Source: Dioscorea cayenensis subsp. rotundata (taxonomy: Eukaryota; Streptophyta; Magnoliopsida; Dioscoreales; Dioscoreaceae). From it: 64,000 nucleotides of DNA. This document shows positions 38,154-51,600 of this stretch, piece by piece; within the stretch, counting starts at the first letter, position 1, and the number at the start of each line of letters is the position of its first letter. Location of the stretch: contig NC_052475.1 in assembly GCF_009730915.1 (NCBI RefSeq), forward strand, positions 31,867,016 through 31,931,015. The letters are read 5' to 3'. A model generated the notes under the pieces. The model worked only from the letters and a program-made list of their open reading frames with translations. It did not search any database and had not been told where the DNA came from. The position numbers and the translations under genes were made by a program.

Positions 38154-38870
38154 AAGGATCACGTGAGAAACACGTGCAGAAGCTGTGTTGTGGATGACTT
38201 CTTCCTTTCGAGTGCTTCTCTTTCTCTTTCTCTTTCTCCTCCGCGAAGCCAATCGTTGATCCTTTCGAGCTTGAGAGGTATTCAATCTCTCCCTCTCTGA
38301 TTCCTTTCCCCCCTGTTCTGGTTTGAAATTCCAATTCTTTTCTTTCCTTTTGGATTGTTGGAGTTCTTTTTAATTCATCCAATTGTTTTATTTCTTGTTT
38401 TATTTCCTGAAATCTTGTTCTTCTTTTATCATAGGCCATAGGTTGTTGATTCTATGATTTGGTATTCTGATTGCTATGTTCCTTTTTTTTCTTGTTTTTT
38501 TTTGGGCCGTTTCTAAGGAATTTTGGTGTTTTGATTAATAGTTTTTCTGAATTAGAGTTTCTTCTTCTGTGTATGTTATTGTCATATGAATTTGATTCCT
38601 TGTGTACAAAAATGAGCTGTTTTTATCATTATAAATATCAAGTTGAGAGCTTGGATTGGTTATCTGCTATACTAGGGTTCGTGAAATTGCTGTTTGCTTT
38701 TGGGGCTTGTCATTGTTCGCTACAGATTGATTTGGAGGCTTAGATTGGATACTCAAAATGCATTTCATTTAAGGTTGTAACCTATGTCTGGATGTTCATT
38801 TTATCAAGAGTGACATAATTTGATTTTGGCGCTTGGCCTATAACATGCATTTTTTTTTTTTAATCATTCG
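38154..38870 (+). repeat. Copy B of the block holding promoter, leader exon and part of intron 1 (YL1-like gene)
   Basis: This matches 28031-28800 in the same orientation. The match runs from the double G-box through the leader exon (..CGAAGCC-AATCGTTGATCCT..) and the donor (GAG|GTATTCAATCTCTC) into intron 1 (GGGGCTTGTCATTG..GATTTGGAGGCTTAG near 38701-38743; ATGTTCATTTTATCAAGAG near 38791). Similarity fades near 38870, before the first coding exon at 39299. Confidence 0.6.
38160..38277 (+). promoter_or_regulatory. Paired G-box and 5' leader exon of the YL1-like gene
   Basis: CACGTG at 38160-38165 and again at 38171-38176, 11 bp start to start, exactly as in the copy at 28037. A CT-rich leader exon follows, with donor GAGAG|GTATTC near 38277. 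G-boxes before a chloroplast-protein gene would suit light or circadian control by bZIP, PIF or similar factors; that is inference. Confidence 0.55.
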
Positions 38871-39298
38871 GGGATAAAGAAAGATGGGCATTTCTAATGC
38901 ATGATTGTTTCTTTTGAATTGAATGATGGTGCCTGTTATTTGGCATGTTTACTCATTAGATGCTATGGGTGAAACTAAAATGTAACTATGTAAGGAAATT
39001 CTTGATTCTGGGGCTGGATTAAATTTTACGGGGAAAGAGACTTTAGTTTTTCAATATTCAGTAATGCATGAGTATCTTAAATCTTACCAGATGGACCATT
39101 TGTGGTTTGCTACTTACCAGGAGATTTGGATTGATTTGGTTTATTCATTCAACTGTAGACCAAGTTCAATTTTTTGCTTGAAGAAAGTCAATTTTTACAG
39201 CAGAGTTATCATTGTTTATTGTTTTCTGCATAAAATTATGGTCAGTTAGGACTGTTTAATGTTATTTTTGCAGGTTTCATTTCTGATTGAGCATAATA

Positions 39299-41249
39299 AT
39301 GATTTCATTGAGTCCAGCTGCTGCTCCTTCACTCACAGCGGTACCCAAGAAAACTCTAGGTATGTTTTCATTCGATTATAGACTTAAATAATTCCATATC
39401 GAGAAGATGCTTGAGTTTGGTATGTGAGATATCATCTGTAGCTAGGCTTTTTTTTTCACTATGTAAATCCCACTATTTTTTGAATTGCAGAGCCAATCAA
39501 TATACATTTATCACTTTTCTGTTTTCCCTAGTTTCTTTGCCTATCTGATAAAGATGATTAATTTTTAGAGTTTAGCTAGATATAATTCACTACTGTATGG
39601 ACTATATTTGTGAATCCCATCACCTTTATTCTGCAGTTTGATATTGTTCCATGCTAGTAGCCTCCTGTTGCAATATCTGGATTCTTTGAAATTACTTCAT
39701 GCAGACATGCCATCTATCATTTAACTTGTCTAGGCCCTTTATTTCATATATAGCAATAGTTGCTACCTAACCATCATTGTCATTATGGCTGGATGTTTAT
39801 ATTTAAGTGAAGAAATTAAGATTACGGGGTGATTAATAACTTTCACTTCTTCATTTTTTGATGAGCACATAACTGTTTGTTTTTCCATTTATTTCCTCTT
39901 CGTGTAATTCTTATGAGAACTAACCACAACCAAGATGCTAGAGGGACAAATAATTTTGTTTACCTTAGAAGACTTTTTATTCATAACTGTGAATTTTTAT
40001 TTTTGGCTAGCATACTGCTTTTTCTATCTGTTTTCCAATGTCTTCTTATTAACCTGCTTGAGAAGATAAGTAGATAACATTGATTTTCTGGTCAAATGAA
40101 CGCAGGAGGAAAAAACAGTGGCCTGGGCCAGAAACAGAAACTTCAAATTACAAAATCAGGATTGGTAGTGCCTAGTGTGCAACTTCAATTGTTCCATCAT
40201 GGACCAACTTCATATGGTCGGCATTCTGCTGCAATGATTTGTGCTGCGTCTTTGGTATGTCTTGCTGGTTTGTGTACAAATTAAAGGTTGATGGATTTGA
40301 AAACCTTGATATATGCTAAGCTCCTCAGAAGTAATTATTAGTATACCAACTTTAAAAAAAAACCAAATCTCATTGCTCGCATATATCTAGAGATATAGGG
40401 ATTGGATCATGTCTATTATCACTTTGGCTAAGTGCTACTGAAATGTTTATTGTAACAAGGGGGCTGCATACACATCATTTGAAACATCTATTTGCTATGT
40501 CTTATTTTATATTGGTTTCCTTGCAAAGACAAGATAGAACATTCTTATCATCTGTAATTTTCAGTAATTCCTTCAAAAACCACATATAGAGCATGCACAC
40601 AAATGGAGCAAGAGATGTGTACCATTGCCTTAGTGCCACTGTTTCCTAGTAGTTCACCATTCTACAAGAAGTTCTGCTGGCTGGCCTAAAAAGTTCTTCG
40701 CATTATTATTCTAGATTCTTTGGGAAAGAAACATACAGGAAATATGTTGTCAACTTCATTTTGTGCTATAAGTTATAAACAATGAACTGGAGACAAGATG
40801 CAGTTCTTTATATTGGCAATTACAATATCTCCTTCTATTCAAGGCTTTGATGTCTTATGCAGAATGCTAGGTGTGGTGCAGAGCAAACCCAGACAGTGAC
40901 ACGTCAATCATCAACAATTACAATTGCACCAATTCAAGGTAAACTTTACTCTCTTCGTTATTAATGTTGAACAGATCACTTTATGCTAGTTTTTATTTTG
41001 ATCAATTTGCTGTATATCATTTTATCTGAAACTGACTGGTGAATGTTAGGCAAGGAGAAATCGCCTGAACTTGATGATGGGGGCACTGGATTCCCGCCAC
41101 GTGACGATGATGATGGCGGTGGAGGCGGTGGTGGCGGAGGGGGCCCTGGCTGGTCTGGTGGCTTCTTCTTCTTTGGTTTTCTTGCATTTCTGGGCATGCT
41201 AAAGGATAAAGAGAGCGAGGGGCCCTACAGAGACACTAGCCGGCGGTGA
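39299..41249 (+). CDS. YELLOW LEAF 1-like chloroplast protein
   Basis: Five coding exons: 39299-39359, 40106-40254, 40863-40938, 41050-41249 plus a non-coding leader exon near 38180-38277. Phases agree and give 161 residues. The N-terminus is rich in Ser, Ala, Lys and Gln with few acids (MISLSPAAAPSLTAVPKKTL..), like a chloroplast transit peptide. A GKEKSPELDDGGTGFPP segment follows, then an acidic DDDD, a run of ten glycines and a hydrophobic stretch (GGFFFFGFLAFLGML) that could be one membrane helix, and a charged tail (KDKESEGPYRDTSRR). This pattern fits the small plant family that includes rice YELLOW LEAF 1, reported to act in chlorophyll accumulation and to bind the ATP synthase beta subunit. 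The name rests on remembered similarity of the C-terminal half. Confidence 0.65.
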
Positions 41250-42002
41250 TCAGTCATTCTTCCAAATTACTCAGATATGCGTGTATTTCCGGCCGTTCTT
41301 AATGTACTAAACTAAACAATGACATATTATAGTACTTGTAACGAGATTATTCTTGCACTATGAAAAATGTTTATTTGTTCAAGTGTTGGCTTGATAGCAT
41401 AAGTGCTTCATGCATTCCAACTTCTAGACATTTTAATTCTTTTGACTGACTGAAATTTGAACCATGCAAATATTGTGTTCAAGTTGTCGGAAATAAAAGC
41501 TACAGATCGTTGTCGCAGCCATGTTTAAATACTAAATGGTTGTATGATTGCTTAATGAAGTTAAAAGGCTTTATTTTGCTGGAGCTCGTGAACTTCCATT
41601 TTGAATTACAGAATTAATCTCAGTTTAAAAGAAAAAATATATATAAAAAACTTAATTAACGAAAAACCGATTTTTGTCTTACAACAAAAAAAGATTTCTT
41701 GCAGATTCATGTTGTCCAAAGTTAAACAGCAATGTTTACAATCAAGGATTTACAGAAACCAATTACAACACAATTGAGAGGGTTTACATATAATTTAAAA
41801 CCCTCTCTTATATCGAATGACAAAGTACAGATCAAAGTTACAACAGATTGAATACAACAAAATTCACAGACAAAAAATCATGCAGAAAAAGAGGAAGCAT
41901 TGATAACTGAAACTCTCTGAACCATAAGAATGGAAGATTGATTTTTTTATCTTGCTATGAGAACTATGGCCATTAAAAGTTTGTTATTGGTTGATGAATC
42001 CT
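41250..42002. other. 3' UTRs between convergent YL1-like and CONSTANS-like genes
   Basis: The two genes point at each other across 750 bases. The stretch is AT-rich, contains likely 3' UTR on both sides, and shows no further gene. Confidence 0.5.
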
Positions 42003-44405
42003 TCAGCAATTCCTTGCCTGAGACAACGGATCATAATCATATGCATCACCGGCCTTAACAAACCGTCCTTTAACTCGCTTCCGCATATCAGCTCTTACTT
42101 TCCGAGATGTATACCTAATCTTCTTCTCAAACCTTGTCAAAGACTAATAGTTAGAATGTATCAACAACCATAGTTTTTCATAAAGTAAAAGTGCCTTGGC
42201 TCTTGAAGATCCAAATGCAAGAAAATCTATTAGAATAAGTTGCATTGCTGTGATGAAGTAGTAGATAAATATGGTATAGCAACTGTGGTTGTTGATATAA
42301 TATAGTTAACATAAAGCATTGTTCGGTATCGGTTATTAGATTACTGTAAATACTACTTTGATGTGATATACTTGACTTACTTTCGATTTTTCTTCTTTTC
42401 CTTGTAACGCTTGACAGCGCTATCCCTGTTAGCAGGGGAGAATGAGGAACTGTCAAGGCAAGCCGGTAACCATGGTGGTTCCACCATGTTAGTAAGCACA
42501 GAGGAAATGCCACAATCCTGGTAATCTCCGGCACTACTCTCACCTGTTAAACTAGAGAAGGAAAGAGATACACTAGAATGAGCTTGTCTTGATGGAATAC
42601 AAAGATTGGAATCTGCATTCATCCCAGGATTTGACATCACAGAATCAGCAGAAACTACATTGCCGCTTGATGCCTGCATTGATTTAACCTATCAAGATGA
42701 TTATAGTTGAGAATTTTTTCTTAGAATAAGAAGTATGATCCAAAAAAAAATGAGAACATTGTGCATAAGGTTTAGCAGCTAATTCACATTGGTAGCAATT
42801 GTAGTAGACTACTATTGCTAAAAGTATGAACCATGGAAAAAGCAATTATTGAAAAGTTTCATGGGTGAACTAGGAAAATGAAACTAATAATCTCCAACTT
42901 ATTTCTTAAATGCATTTCCCTGGCACATGTTTAATAGATCACTGATAACTAGTCTGAATGGAAGAATCAGTTTAATTGACTAAGGAGTCACAAACAAGCA
43001 AAACAGAATCAAACTTAAGAGTTCTCACAAAGAGAATGGAATTTGAAATGAACATTACTATGCTAATTGAGGATATTAGAAATTCATATAGAAAGGTAAG
43101 AACTTATGGCAGATAAGTACCTCTTGAATAAACTCACTTTGGCATGTTGAATTGGTGGCTGGCATGTCCATTTCAAACAAGCCATCCATGTCATCGTCCT
43201 CCAGAAACTTGCTCATGTTATAAAAATCACCAAAAATTTCTTCATAGTTTTCAAATGACAAATCAACATCATCCACACTGAAATCTTCATTCAAGGAATT
43301 ATCTTTGCAGATTCCAAAATCTTTTTTCTCATTAGAGCATAGCTGCAGAAATAATTAAAAAATAGGGTAAGAGTTGCAAAGAAAAACAGTAAATTAAAGA
43401 TCAATGTAGAACATGGTTTGATAGCAATAAAGTTACTTGAGTCTATATAAAGTAAAGATCACAATGTAGACCATAGAATTGTGTTCTTTATTGTGGCAGA
43501 GCTGAAGTCGTTTTGTGAACATAATAAATAAACTATACAAAGTCAAAAGCCTTTATAATGTGCAAAAATTTGCATGGTTATGACACAAAATTTAGTGTAG
43601 AACCCATCAAGAGTAAACTAGCAGATTGTGTTCTTGCAAACAGACTTAATAATCATGGAAAGGTGATGAAGAAAGAAAATAATCCAATAAAAGAAGTAAC
43701 AGTTATTTATCTCTAATTAAACAGTTGACCGATCTCATAGATAAGAATAGATTTGCAGAAGACAGCGTAATTTTGATGTCAAAGTGAAAAATGACCAAAT
43801 ATTGGAGGAAAGTTATGCACCTTGGGCGTTACTGATCCAGCGGTCTGAACGAAACTACAGGGCACTGAGTTTACTGCAGACGCGGAAGAGGAACCAATCC
43901 AGGTATTGAACTTACTTACATCTTCTAAATCATGCACCATGTCCAAACCAGTTAAATCTATGGTGTTGTTGGCCTCTGATGGACTCCAGTAAGTACTAAC
44001 ACTGTTTTCATTAATGCTCATCAAACCTGACACTTGCTTGCAATTTGACTCTTGGATTGGTGGATGATCAAGACCAAAAGACCAAATTCTATACAGTTCA
44101 GCTGCTGACGGACAGCCTGAGTAACAGCTGATTCCCTGCCTCTTGTGGCCCATTAGTGAGACGGAACTACCGTGTCCTATCCAATCACAATGTTGGCACA
44201 GCGAAACTTTTTCCTCGGCACACCAAATTGTGGCAGGTTGGGAATAGCATCTTTCACATAGAAGGGTGCGAGAATGGCGATGAGTAAGAGCATTGGCCGA
44301 ATGAACATTGCGATCACATGGCAAGCATAAGCAAGCAGCATCCGATCGGCAGTAAACCATTGCTCTTTCTCTCCTGCAATAGTCACAAGGAGACACCATG
44401 CTCAC
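42003..44405 (-). CDS. CONSTANS-like zinc finger protein with two B-boxes and a CCT domain (COL9/COL10 type)
   Basis: Four exons in transcript order: 44405-43821, 43342-43121, 42688-42381 and 42132-42003; 414 residues, phases consistent. B-box 1 ([20 protein letters not shown].., residues about 7-45) and B-box 2 ([20 protein letters not shown].., about 50-90) keep the Cys/His/Asp zinc ligands. The middle is acidic ([18 protein letters not shown]). The CCT domain ([20 protein letters not shown].. to [18 protein letters not shown]) is split by the last intron. The B-box 1 motif [20 protein letters not shown] is typical of the COL9/COL10 (BBX7-12) group of nuclear transcription regulators, with roles in flowering time and light signalling. 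A leader intron upstream (to about 45240) is likely. No defect found. Confidence 0.9.
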
Positions 44406-46303
44406 CGACTCGAGATCAAATCAAGACTCGTGCTTAAGCTTAAGCTTGAAGAAATCCGTTCCCTTGCACACAATTATGGATATGAACAGTGAACACCAAA
44501 AATCACAATAACCATTAGAAGATATTCAGAAATTTGTGGATGTATGAACTCGTCTTTGCTAAAGATTCTTGCAGAAGATCATTCAGCTTTTCAAAGAAGT
44601 AATCGCATCTCTTATTGCTTAAAGAAATAATGATCAATTTCTGCAGACCTGTAAATATATTGATAAAAATCAGGCCTTGGTTGTGTATACAATATCACTA
44701 AAACTTTTTAATGAAAACAACTAAAGGATTGCTTATCACATTCACAAGAGCATGATGCATTGCTAACACACTCAAGAAAGCTATGTACTTACAACTTGAA
44801 AACTAGGAATTCCTTTAGAAAACACAGCATTTAAATTCATATTTAAACTTAGAAATCAAAATATTATAGAATAAATGCTACCAGCTCCACTCAATCCAAT
44901 ACAAACACTAAAAATAATCAAATCAATATCCAAACAAAGAACAAAAACAGCAAAAACAGAGCCCCAAAACCTTTTCATCACCACAAATCAATCATCATTC
45001 ATTTCAGTTCAGAGATATAACACCTAAATCACTTCAAACCAAAAAAATAAATAAATAAATAAAGAAACTCAACTACAAACTCAAAATTCAATAAAAAAAA
45101 AAAACAAGCAACTTGAATGAAACTAATAAACAGTAATCCATTCCACACAAACCGCAGCTCAATCTAAAAGGAACAACAATGAACACAATTAATTCATCAT
45201 AAAACATCAAAAACTTGGAAAAAGGAAGCACCTTTCTCAGCTAATGCTGCTATCCAAACCCTGGCTTCCAAACTGGAAGTTAATTCTTCCGGCGTTCAAA
45301 GAACCAAATTACACACAAGAAACACGAAATACAAATAAAACCAAAGAAACGGTAACCTTCTCCACAGCACAACCTAACTAACCATTACCATCCACGTGCC
45401 ACATGTTCGTTGGTGGCTTATTTTGCGTTTGGGGTTATTTCCGTAAATAGAGGCGAATATCAAGGCCGGTGTATCAGAGGGTGAACACGATGGAGGAGAT
45501 GAGATCGAAAGCTCTTCGATTAGTGGTGCCACGTGTCAAGACCTTTTCAGTGGGGCCCGAGATCTCCGTCTTATGATCTCTTTTTAGTGGTTGAGAAACA
45601 CTCACATCCAAACACTGTTTTTATTGGTCCATTTGGATATTTTATTTTATTTTTTTAATTACTTTTAAATAAAAATTATTGAATTAAATTTTTTTCTCTT
45701 TAAATTCAACTTATTTTTTAAAAAAAATTATGGAAGAGAAATTCATATAATTTTATGCAACTTTCGGTTTTAAATTAATTTAAACCAACAAAAAAATCTT
45801 GAAAGGCATAATAATAAAAAAATTATATGATTTTTAAGAAGACTTTAACCATGAATATAAACAAATAAAAAATATTTTTTTTATTTGGGGTATATAACTA
45901 AATATTGATTTATATGGGCATATTAGAAATTGACCACTTTATTTTCTCATTTCTTGAGCAAAAATATGCCAAGAAAACTTGTCTAAATTATTTATATTCT
46001 TTTCCAAATAATCCCTGTGATAAGTTTATAAAGGACTAAAATAATAATTTTAGTTCCAAAAAAAATGTAATTTATTCCAAAATTATATGCAAGTTAGCTC
46101 CTTGTGGTTGCAGCTGATAATGTGTATGCTAGTCCAGGGGTAAAATGGTAACCTTACACATTGTTTCATTTAAAAAAATTAAAAAATTGGAAATGAAATT
46201 TAATGCCTCAGACAACGTGGAATATAAATTTTTTTTTTCGAGGGGGCAAAATGTAAAAAATCCTTATCCTCTTCGTTCTGCTTCTCCTCTGAATGCTCTC
46301 TGA
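44406..46303. other. Divergent promoter region between CONSTANS-like and FKBP genes
   Basis: Left half (to about 45360): likely leader and a leader intron of the CONSTANS-like gene, A-rich on the plus strand. Right half: AT-rich promoter sequence. Motifs of note are CCACGTGCC at 45391-45399 and CCACGTGTC at 45529-45537, two G-box/ABRE-like elements. No further gene seen. Confidence 0.45.
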
Positions 46304-48376
46304 ATGATGGAAGGAGCTTGCATGGTCGTCAATAGAGCCTTCCTCTGGTCTTCTCCACGGTTGTTCTTCGCTCCTCTTCCTTGTTTTAGATTTCTATGTC
46401 TTTCATTCCATTGATTTCTTGAAGATTTGTACAATTTTACATTAAAAAAATGGTTTTTTTTTTCTTCAATCAACTTGAATCATGGATGAAAGGAACCAAT
46501 GTTGTTGTTCTCTAGGATTAACAAAGATATTATTTGATTTCATAAGATTTAATTTACTCTAAAGACCAAATTTTGTCACTTGTAGTGAAACCAGATTGAT
46601 TGAGAAATTAGGAGTGAAGGATGTTTGGATAAAGGGGTTGTCATATGATTCAATGAGTAGAGTATCAAGGAGAAGGTTCATATCACAATTTGTGGGTTTT
46701 GGTGGAGCTTTTCTGTATGTTAGTCCTGTTCTTCCTGCCCCAATGCTGGAGAAGGAATCTGATGTTATTCGGTAACAAAGCATGAGTAATTACTGTCAGT
46801 TTTAATAGTTTTGTGACTTTATTTGATGCTTGTTAATGGTTATTAATGTCTTGCATTTTTCATGTTTCATTCTTCTTTTGTGAAACAAAATGTAAATTGA
46901 AAGGTTTGGAAATGTATAAATGTCCCAATGAATTTTGCAATTGCATGTGTAAACCTGTATGTTTTATTTGTTGTATTTGATTCATTTAATCAATTGTTAG
47001 AGAAGTGAATTGAGATTTTTTTTCACTATTTTTGTTGATGTCACTCCTGTGCTTTTTCAATTATGATCATGTGAATGAGAGCATTTATATATATTTGATG
47101 CAAATTTTATAATGGTATACATTTGTGTTTATTTTGAGGTTGAAGCATTCAGGTACCGGAAGCTGAGTAATGGAGTTAAGATTCAAGGTAGAGCATATAA
47201 TTTCTCATGATTTATGTCTCGAGTTTGGTACTGGTTTTATTTCCATTTCTAGATCTAGGAGAGCATATCAACAACAAAAATGATGTATTCTATTTCAATA
47301 TGAAGATATTGTCAAAGGGGAAGGAATAGAGGCACATGAAGGGGACTTAGTTGAAGTTAATTATGTTTGTCGACGCTCTAATGGGTACTTTGTTCATAGG
47401 TATGATGTGAATTCATATTGTGCTATAACATAGATTATTAAACACCAATTTGCAGTTTAAATAAAGTTCTTGAATGATTGTAGACAAAGTCTGATACTGA
47501 GAGGAATGCAGAAATCCTATGATACTTATTTTTCCTAGCTGATGTGCTTGTATTAAGTAAGTTATTAACATGTTGTCTGTAAATTCATTTGTAGCACTGT
47601 GGATCAATTCAGTGGTGAGAGCAGACCTGTTAAACTTCCTCTGGATGATGCAGAGGTTGGTTTCTGAGTGTATGTAGGGTTGCTAATTTTTCTTAATTGT
47701 TAATGTTTTCACTGGTTAATTGCCATCGGTCATGTTAATTTCCGTATATTTTTTTTTTTTTTCCGCGTTACTTACAAGAAAACATTTCATGTTAATTTCT
47801 GCAGATTATTCAGGGTTTGAAAGATGTTTTGGTTGGAATGAAGGTTGGAGGTATGCAATGCATCTTCCATCCTCAAAGTTGATTATTTACTTTTGGATTG
47901 ATAAGAAATAGAGGATAAAAAAAATATGGTAGGAAAAAATTATTGATGAAAACTTTTTTATGATTTTTGTTTTTCAGTTTCTTAATTAACTCTCTCAATC
48001 TAAAGACTCCTGTTGAAAATGGTTTTGGTTTTGGTTTCTCAAACATACAACAAAGAATAAGAAAGAGATGGACAACTTCAGAAATTGATTTTATGGAGAA
48101 ATTGCAACTCAGATTTAACTTTGGAAAATTGTTTATTTCAGGTAAAAGAAGAGCACTGATACCTCCAGAGGTGGGATATGTCAGTGAAAACTTGAAACCA
48201 ATCCCTGATGAGGTCTGGAATTATAAGTTTTGAAAATGATTCAACAAACTAATAATTGAGTCTATATTTTAGTTTTGCTTCTTATTCTTGGTTCACAGTT
48301 TGGCCCAAGGAGAAGCCTTCTCTCTCATGCAAAGGAGCCATTAATTTTCGAGGTTCAACTCTTGAAGGTCTTATGA
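46304..48376 (+). CDS. FKBP-type peptidyl-prolyl isomerase, chloroplast FKBP16-1-like
   Basis: Clear exons: 46586-46771, 47153-47187, 47306-47399, 47595-47655, 47805-47850, 48142-48212, 48299-48376. Phases all agree, ending QLLKVL and TGA. The first exon (ATG 46304 to a donor near 46359) is less certain; two phase-2 donors are possible. SRRRF followed by a hydrophobic stretch (FVGFGGAFLYVSPVLPAP) looks like a thylakoid-lumen targeting signal of twin-arginine type. The FKBP domain (VKGEGIEAHEGDLVEVNYVC.., DQFSGESRPVKLPLDDAEII, GLKDVLVGMKVGGKRRALIP) follows and the gene ends FGPRRSLLSHAKEPLIFEVQ. The pattern fits plant FKBP16-1, linked to photosystem I and II stability. Several aromatic pocket residues of FKBP12 seem changed, so isomerase activity may be weak; that is inference. 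Confidence 0.8.
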
Positions 48377-48636
48377 TGCGCATTTAATCATATTATGAGA
48401 TTCAAATCAAAAAAACATTGTAAGAAATCCCCAACAATGAGGCATATGCTTGTTTTAATTCAACCTGAATTTTGTCCAGTGACATTTCCATTACAAACAA
48501 TGTACCATTCTGAATTCACGTTAGTCAAAATTTATCCTACAGTCAGCAAAACTCAGCTTGCAGAATTGTCTAGTTATACAAAAGCAGAGAACAGTGTTTA
48601 AATTTTTAATAAAATTGTAGGAGTACATGTCTTGGT

Positions 48637-51600
48637 TTACATCATCTGTAGATGAAGATCAGCAGCCTGCTGAGCAAGCTCAACAACCATGGCCTCATCA
48701 AAGAACTTGTTAATGCTCACATCCTCGCTCATACCCTGTCAAATGAGGCTCAAGATCAGATGTTTATCTTCAAAAAAATACAGAGTAAAATAGCAGAGAA
48801 TATGAAGAGCTTTGTACCTTTCTGCGTCTGGTTTTCACCATAAACTCACGCGCAAGGTGCTGAATTGGTGCAGGTTCAAGGGGCCGGAGGACAATGCTCT
48901 TGTCAAGCGGATCACCGGGAACTATAGCCCAGTGATCAAATACAGAAAGGCAAAATGCTTGCCCCTGTGTATGATACCTCAGGTCTGTCTCGAAGCCAAA
49001 TGATTCAATCACCGGCAAAAATGCCTGAAATTATTATCAGCTGATGGTTAAGGTTTAAGTGTTCATTTGGGAAGTATATTGAATATCAATAGACACAAAC
49101 CTTCACAATGTAAGCAGGGGTGCCTGGCTTAGGGACATCAGCTGTTACATGCCCACGTCTCCGAGACAATACTGTGTATATGGCAGAGACACAATCTATT
49201 GGTGTTTGAATCTGAAAAATTCCCAAGGGGAAAATTAAAATAATCCATAGATGATCAGAAATCAAATGATTTGACAATACTACCACCACCTATTTTCTCT
49301 CCAGATTTCCTAGAACAACAAGGAGCATTACCTCTACATAGTAAACAGGCTCCATAAGCCGGGGAGTTGCCATGAGAAACGCAGAGTAAACAACTCGCCT
49401 TGCAGTGGGGATGATCTGGCCACCACCTCTATGCAATGGTTCTTGAGCAATTGATGCATGTAATATTTTGAATTTTACATTTCGGATGGGCTCATCACAA
49501 AGAGGCCCTTCACGGGCACCCCATTGGAAGCTGTCAAAGATGAGCATTTAAAAGCGGAGATCAGCAGCTACAACAATAATCAAAAGAATGAAACACTGCT
49601 TGCAAGGCAAGTAAGGAGAAAGCCAATTATGGAAAAATGAGTTTCTATTTATAATGACAGAAAAATGCTCACCCCTGAACAATAGAGTCCTTTACAGCAT
49701 GTAATAAGTTTTTATCAACTTCACTAGAAAGACTATCATCCAATAAGATATTTGGGCCCTGCACATGGTGCCAAAGAAAACCACAATCAAGAACTCATCA
49801 AACTTGAATTTGGATTAAAGTTCAATCAGATCACTCTTTCCGTCGATGCTTGAATAGAGTGCTATAGCAAGAAAGAACAGACGAAGTAAAATAACTAGTT
49901 ACAAAATTCCAGCCTAACTCTCGAATGCATTGCAAAAACATTTTCAAGATAATTCCAGTATCCTTCTAGCCACTGTTTTGTTTTATCGATCTTTTTTATT
50001 TATCAATTTGCTCTGAATGTGAAAAAGCGTGCAGCATGATGCCATTCACATGCACTTTTTGATACTTATGATCACTGAATCAGAATTTAAAGTATAACAG
50101 ACAAGTCTCCTCTGGGAAGACTCATAAATTCCCTCCTGGGTCTAACCCATCCTGCTAACACCTAATCTAACTACTGACAAATAATAACTCATCAAAGGTT
50201 ATTAATGGGCAAATAAAAAACAAAAACTAGAAAAATGAAACTGACAATCTAGGTATGAGATTATCAAAAGGTCCACAAATGTCCATGTCTAGCAAACGTC
50301 ATAATATTTTACCTGCTTATCAGGTCCAAACGCCCACAGGCCCCTTGCTGCAAGCAAATCCCACTCATATTTTGTCTGGAAGAATTTGGTGACTGTTTGC
50401 TGTGGCGAGTCAAGGTCTACAGCCCCATTCTCAATATCCTCTGCCAATCCCCTCTCCAGAGGCTCTGCAATCTATATGTTAGAAAAGAAAAATTCAGCCA
50501 CTTCAAAACCTGATAGCATGTCAAGAAGTTGGCAGAAATGGAACAACCAAGGGAAATGGAAGATATTGAAGTACTTACCATAGTGATTTTATTTCTCTTG
50601 TTAGGAGTTTCTGCAAAACATTTCATGGATGATGTCTCAACAACTGTTTCACAAAAAGAGACCACAGGATCTGCCACCTGCAATAGAAAAACGTGGGTAT
50701 GACTCTAGAGAACAAAAATGCCTATATAACATCTGGAAATCAGTAATTGCATCGGAATTTTATGCACCTTCACTTCCACTTCAGAGTAAAGCTCTCTAAG
50801 GTCTTTCATAATGGAATCCAAATAAATTTCCCCAGTTCCCAAGATAGTATGCTCCCCAGACTCCTCAACTTTTGTGATGGCAAGAGGATAGCTCTTACTA
50901 ATTTTCCTGAGACCTTCCACCATCTTGGGTAGTTCACTTGGGTTCAATGGTTCCGTTGCGGTCTTCACGACAGGTAATGTGTTGAAACGAAGAGGCCTAA
51001 AAGATGTAGACATCTTCATCCATATCAATGGGACATAGAGTTGCAGTCTTCATGATTGATGCATCCACACCTTCGATTAGAACCCATGAACCAGCAGGTG
51101 CTTTGCTAATGGGGATGCGGTATCGAGCCTGATACACCCATAATTTAGTTACTTCTTTGACAGTCATATCTTCTTCATCATCAGGTGAATATCCTTCTCC
51201 CAGTACACGTAATGTCTGACCAGTCTGAATAGTGCCACTATAAACTCGCCCAAATGCATCAAATACACTGCAGTCAGACTTGGGATATAACTTGGTTATA
51301 TTGACCATGAGAGGCCCATAAGGATCACAATCTTTCATAGCCTCAGCAATATTGGAGTCTTGAGGACCTGTATATATATGTTCTACCTTTCCTTCCAGCA
51401 GCATCTCTGGCAGAAGGAATATGCTGCACAAGCATATCTGTAAATCCAGTAGCAGATCCGAACACAGAGCTGCATGCCAACCGCAATAAAGGCCGTAACA
51501 TTCCATTTATAAGCTGCATTGGGCAGTGTAACACCTAGTTCTGCAAGTGTTGCCTCTACACTCTTTTTGTGCTCCCCAATAACTTGGCTGTAAATTTTGT

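Noticed and set aside
41043-41249. Glycine/acidic frame as a separate small gene
   Set aside because: It is the last exon of the YL1-like gene; the upstream exons join it in phase.
47967-48233. 88-codon frame as an independent gene
   Set aside because: It reads an FKBP intron straight into exon 48142-48212.
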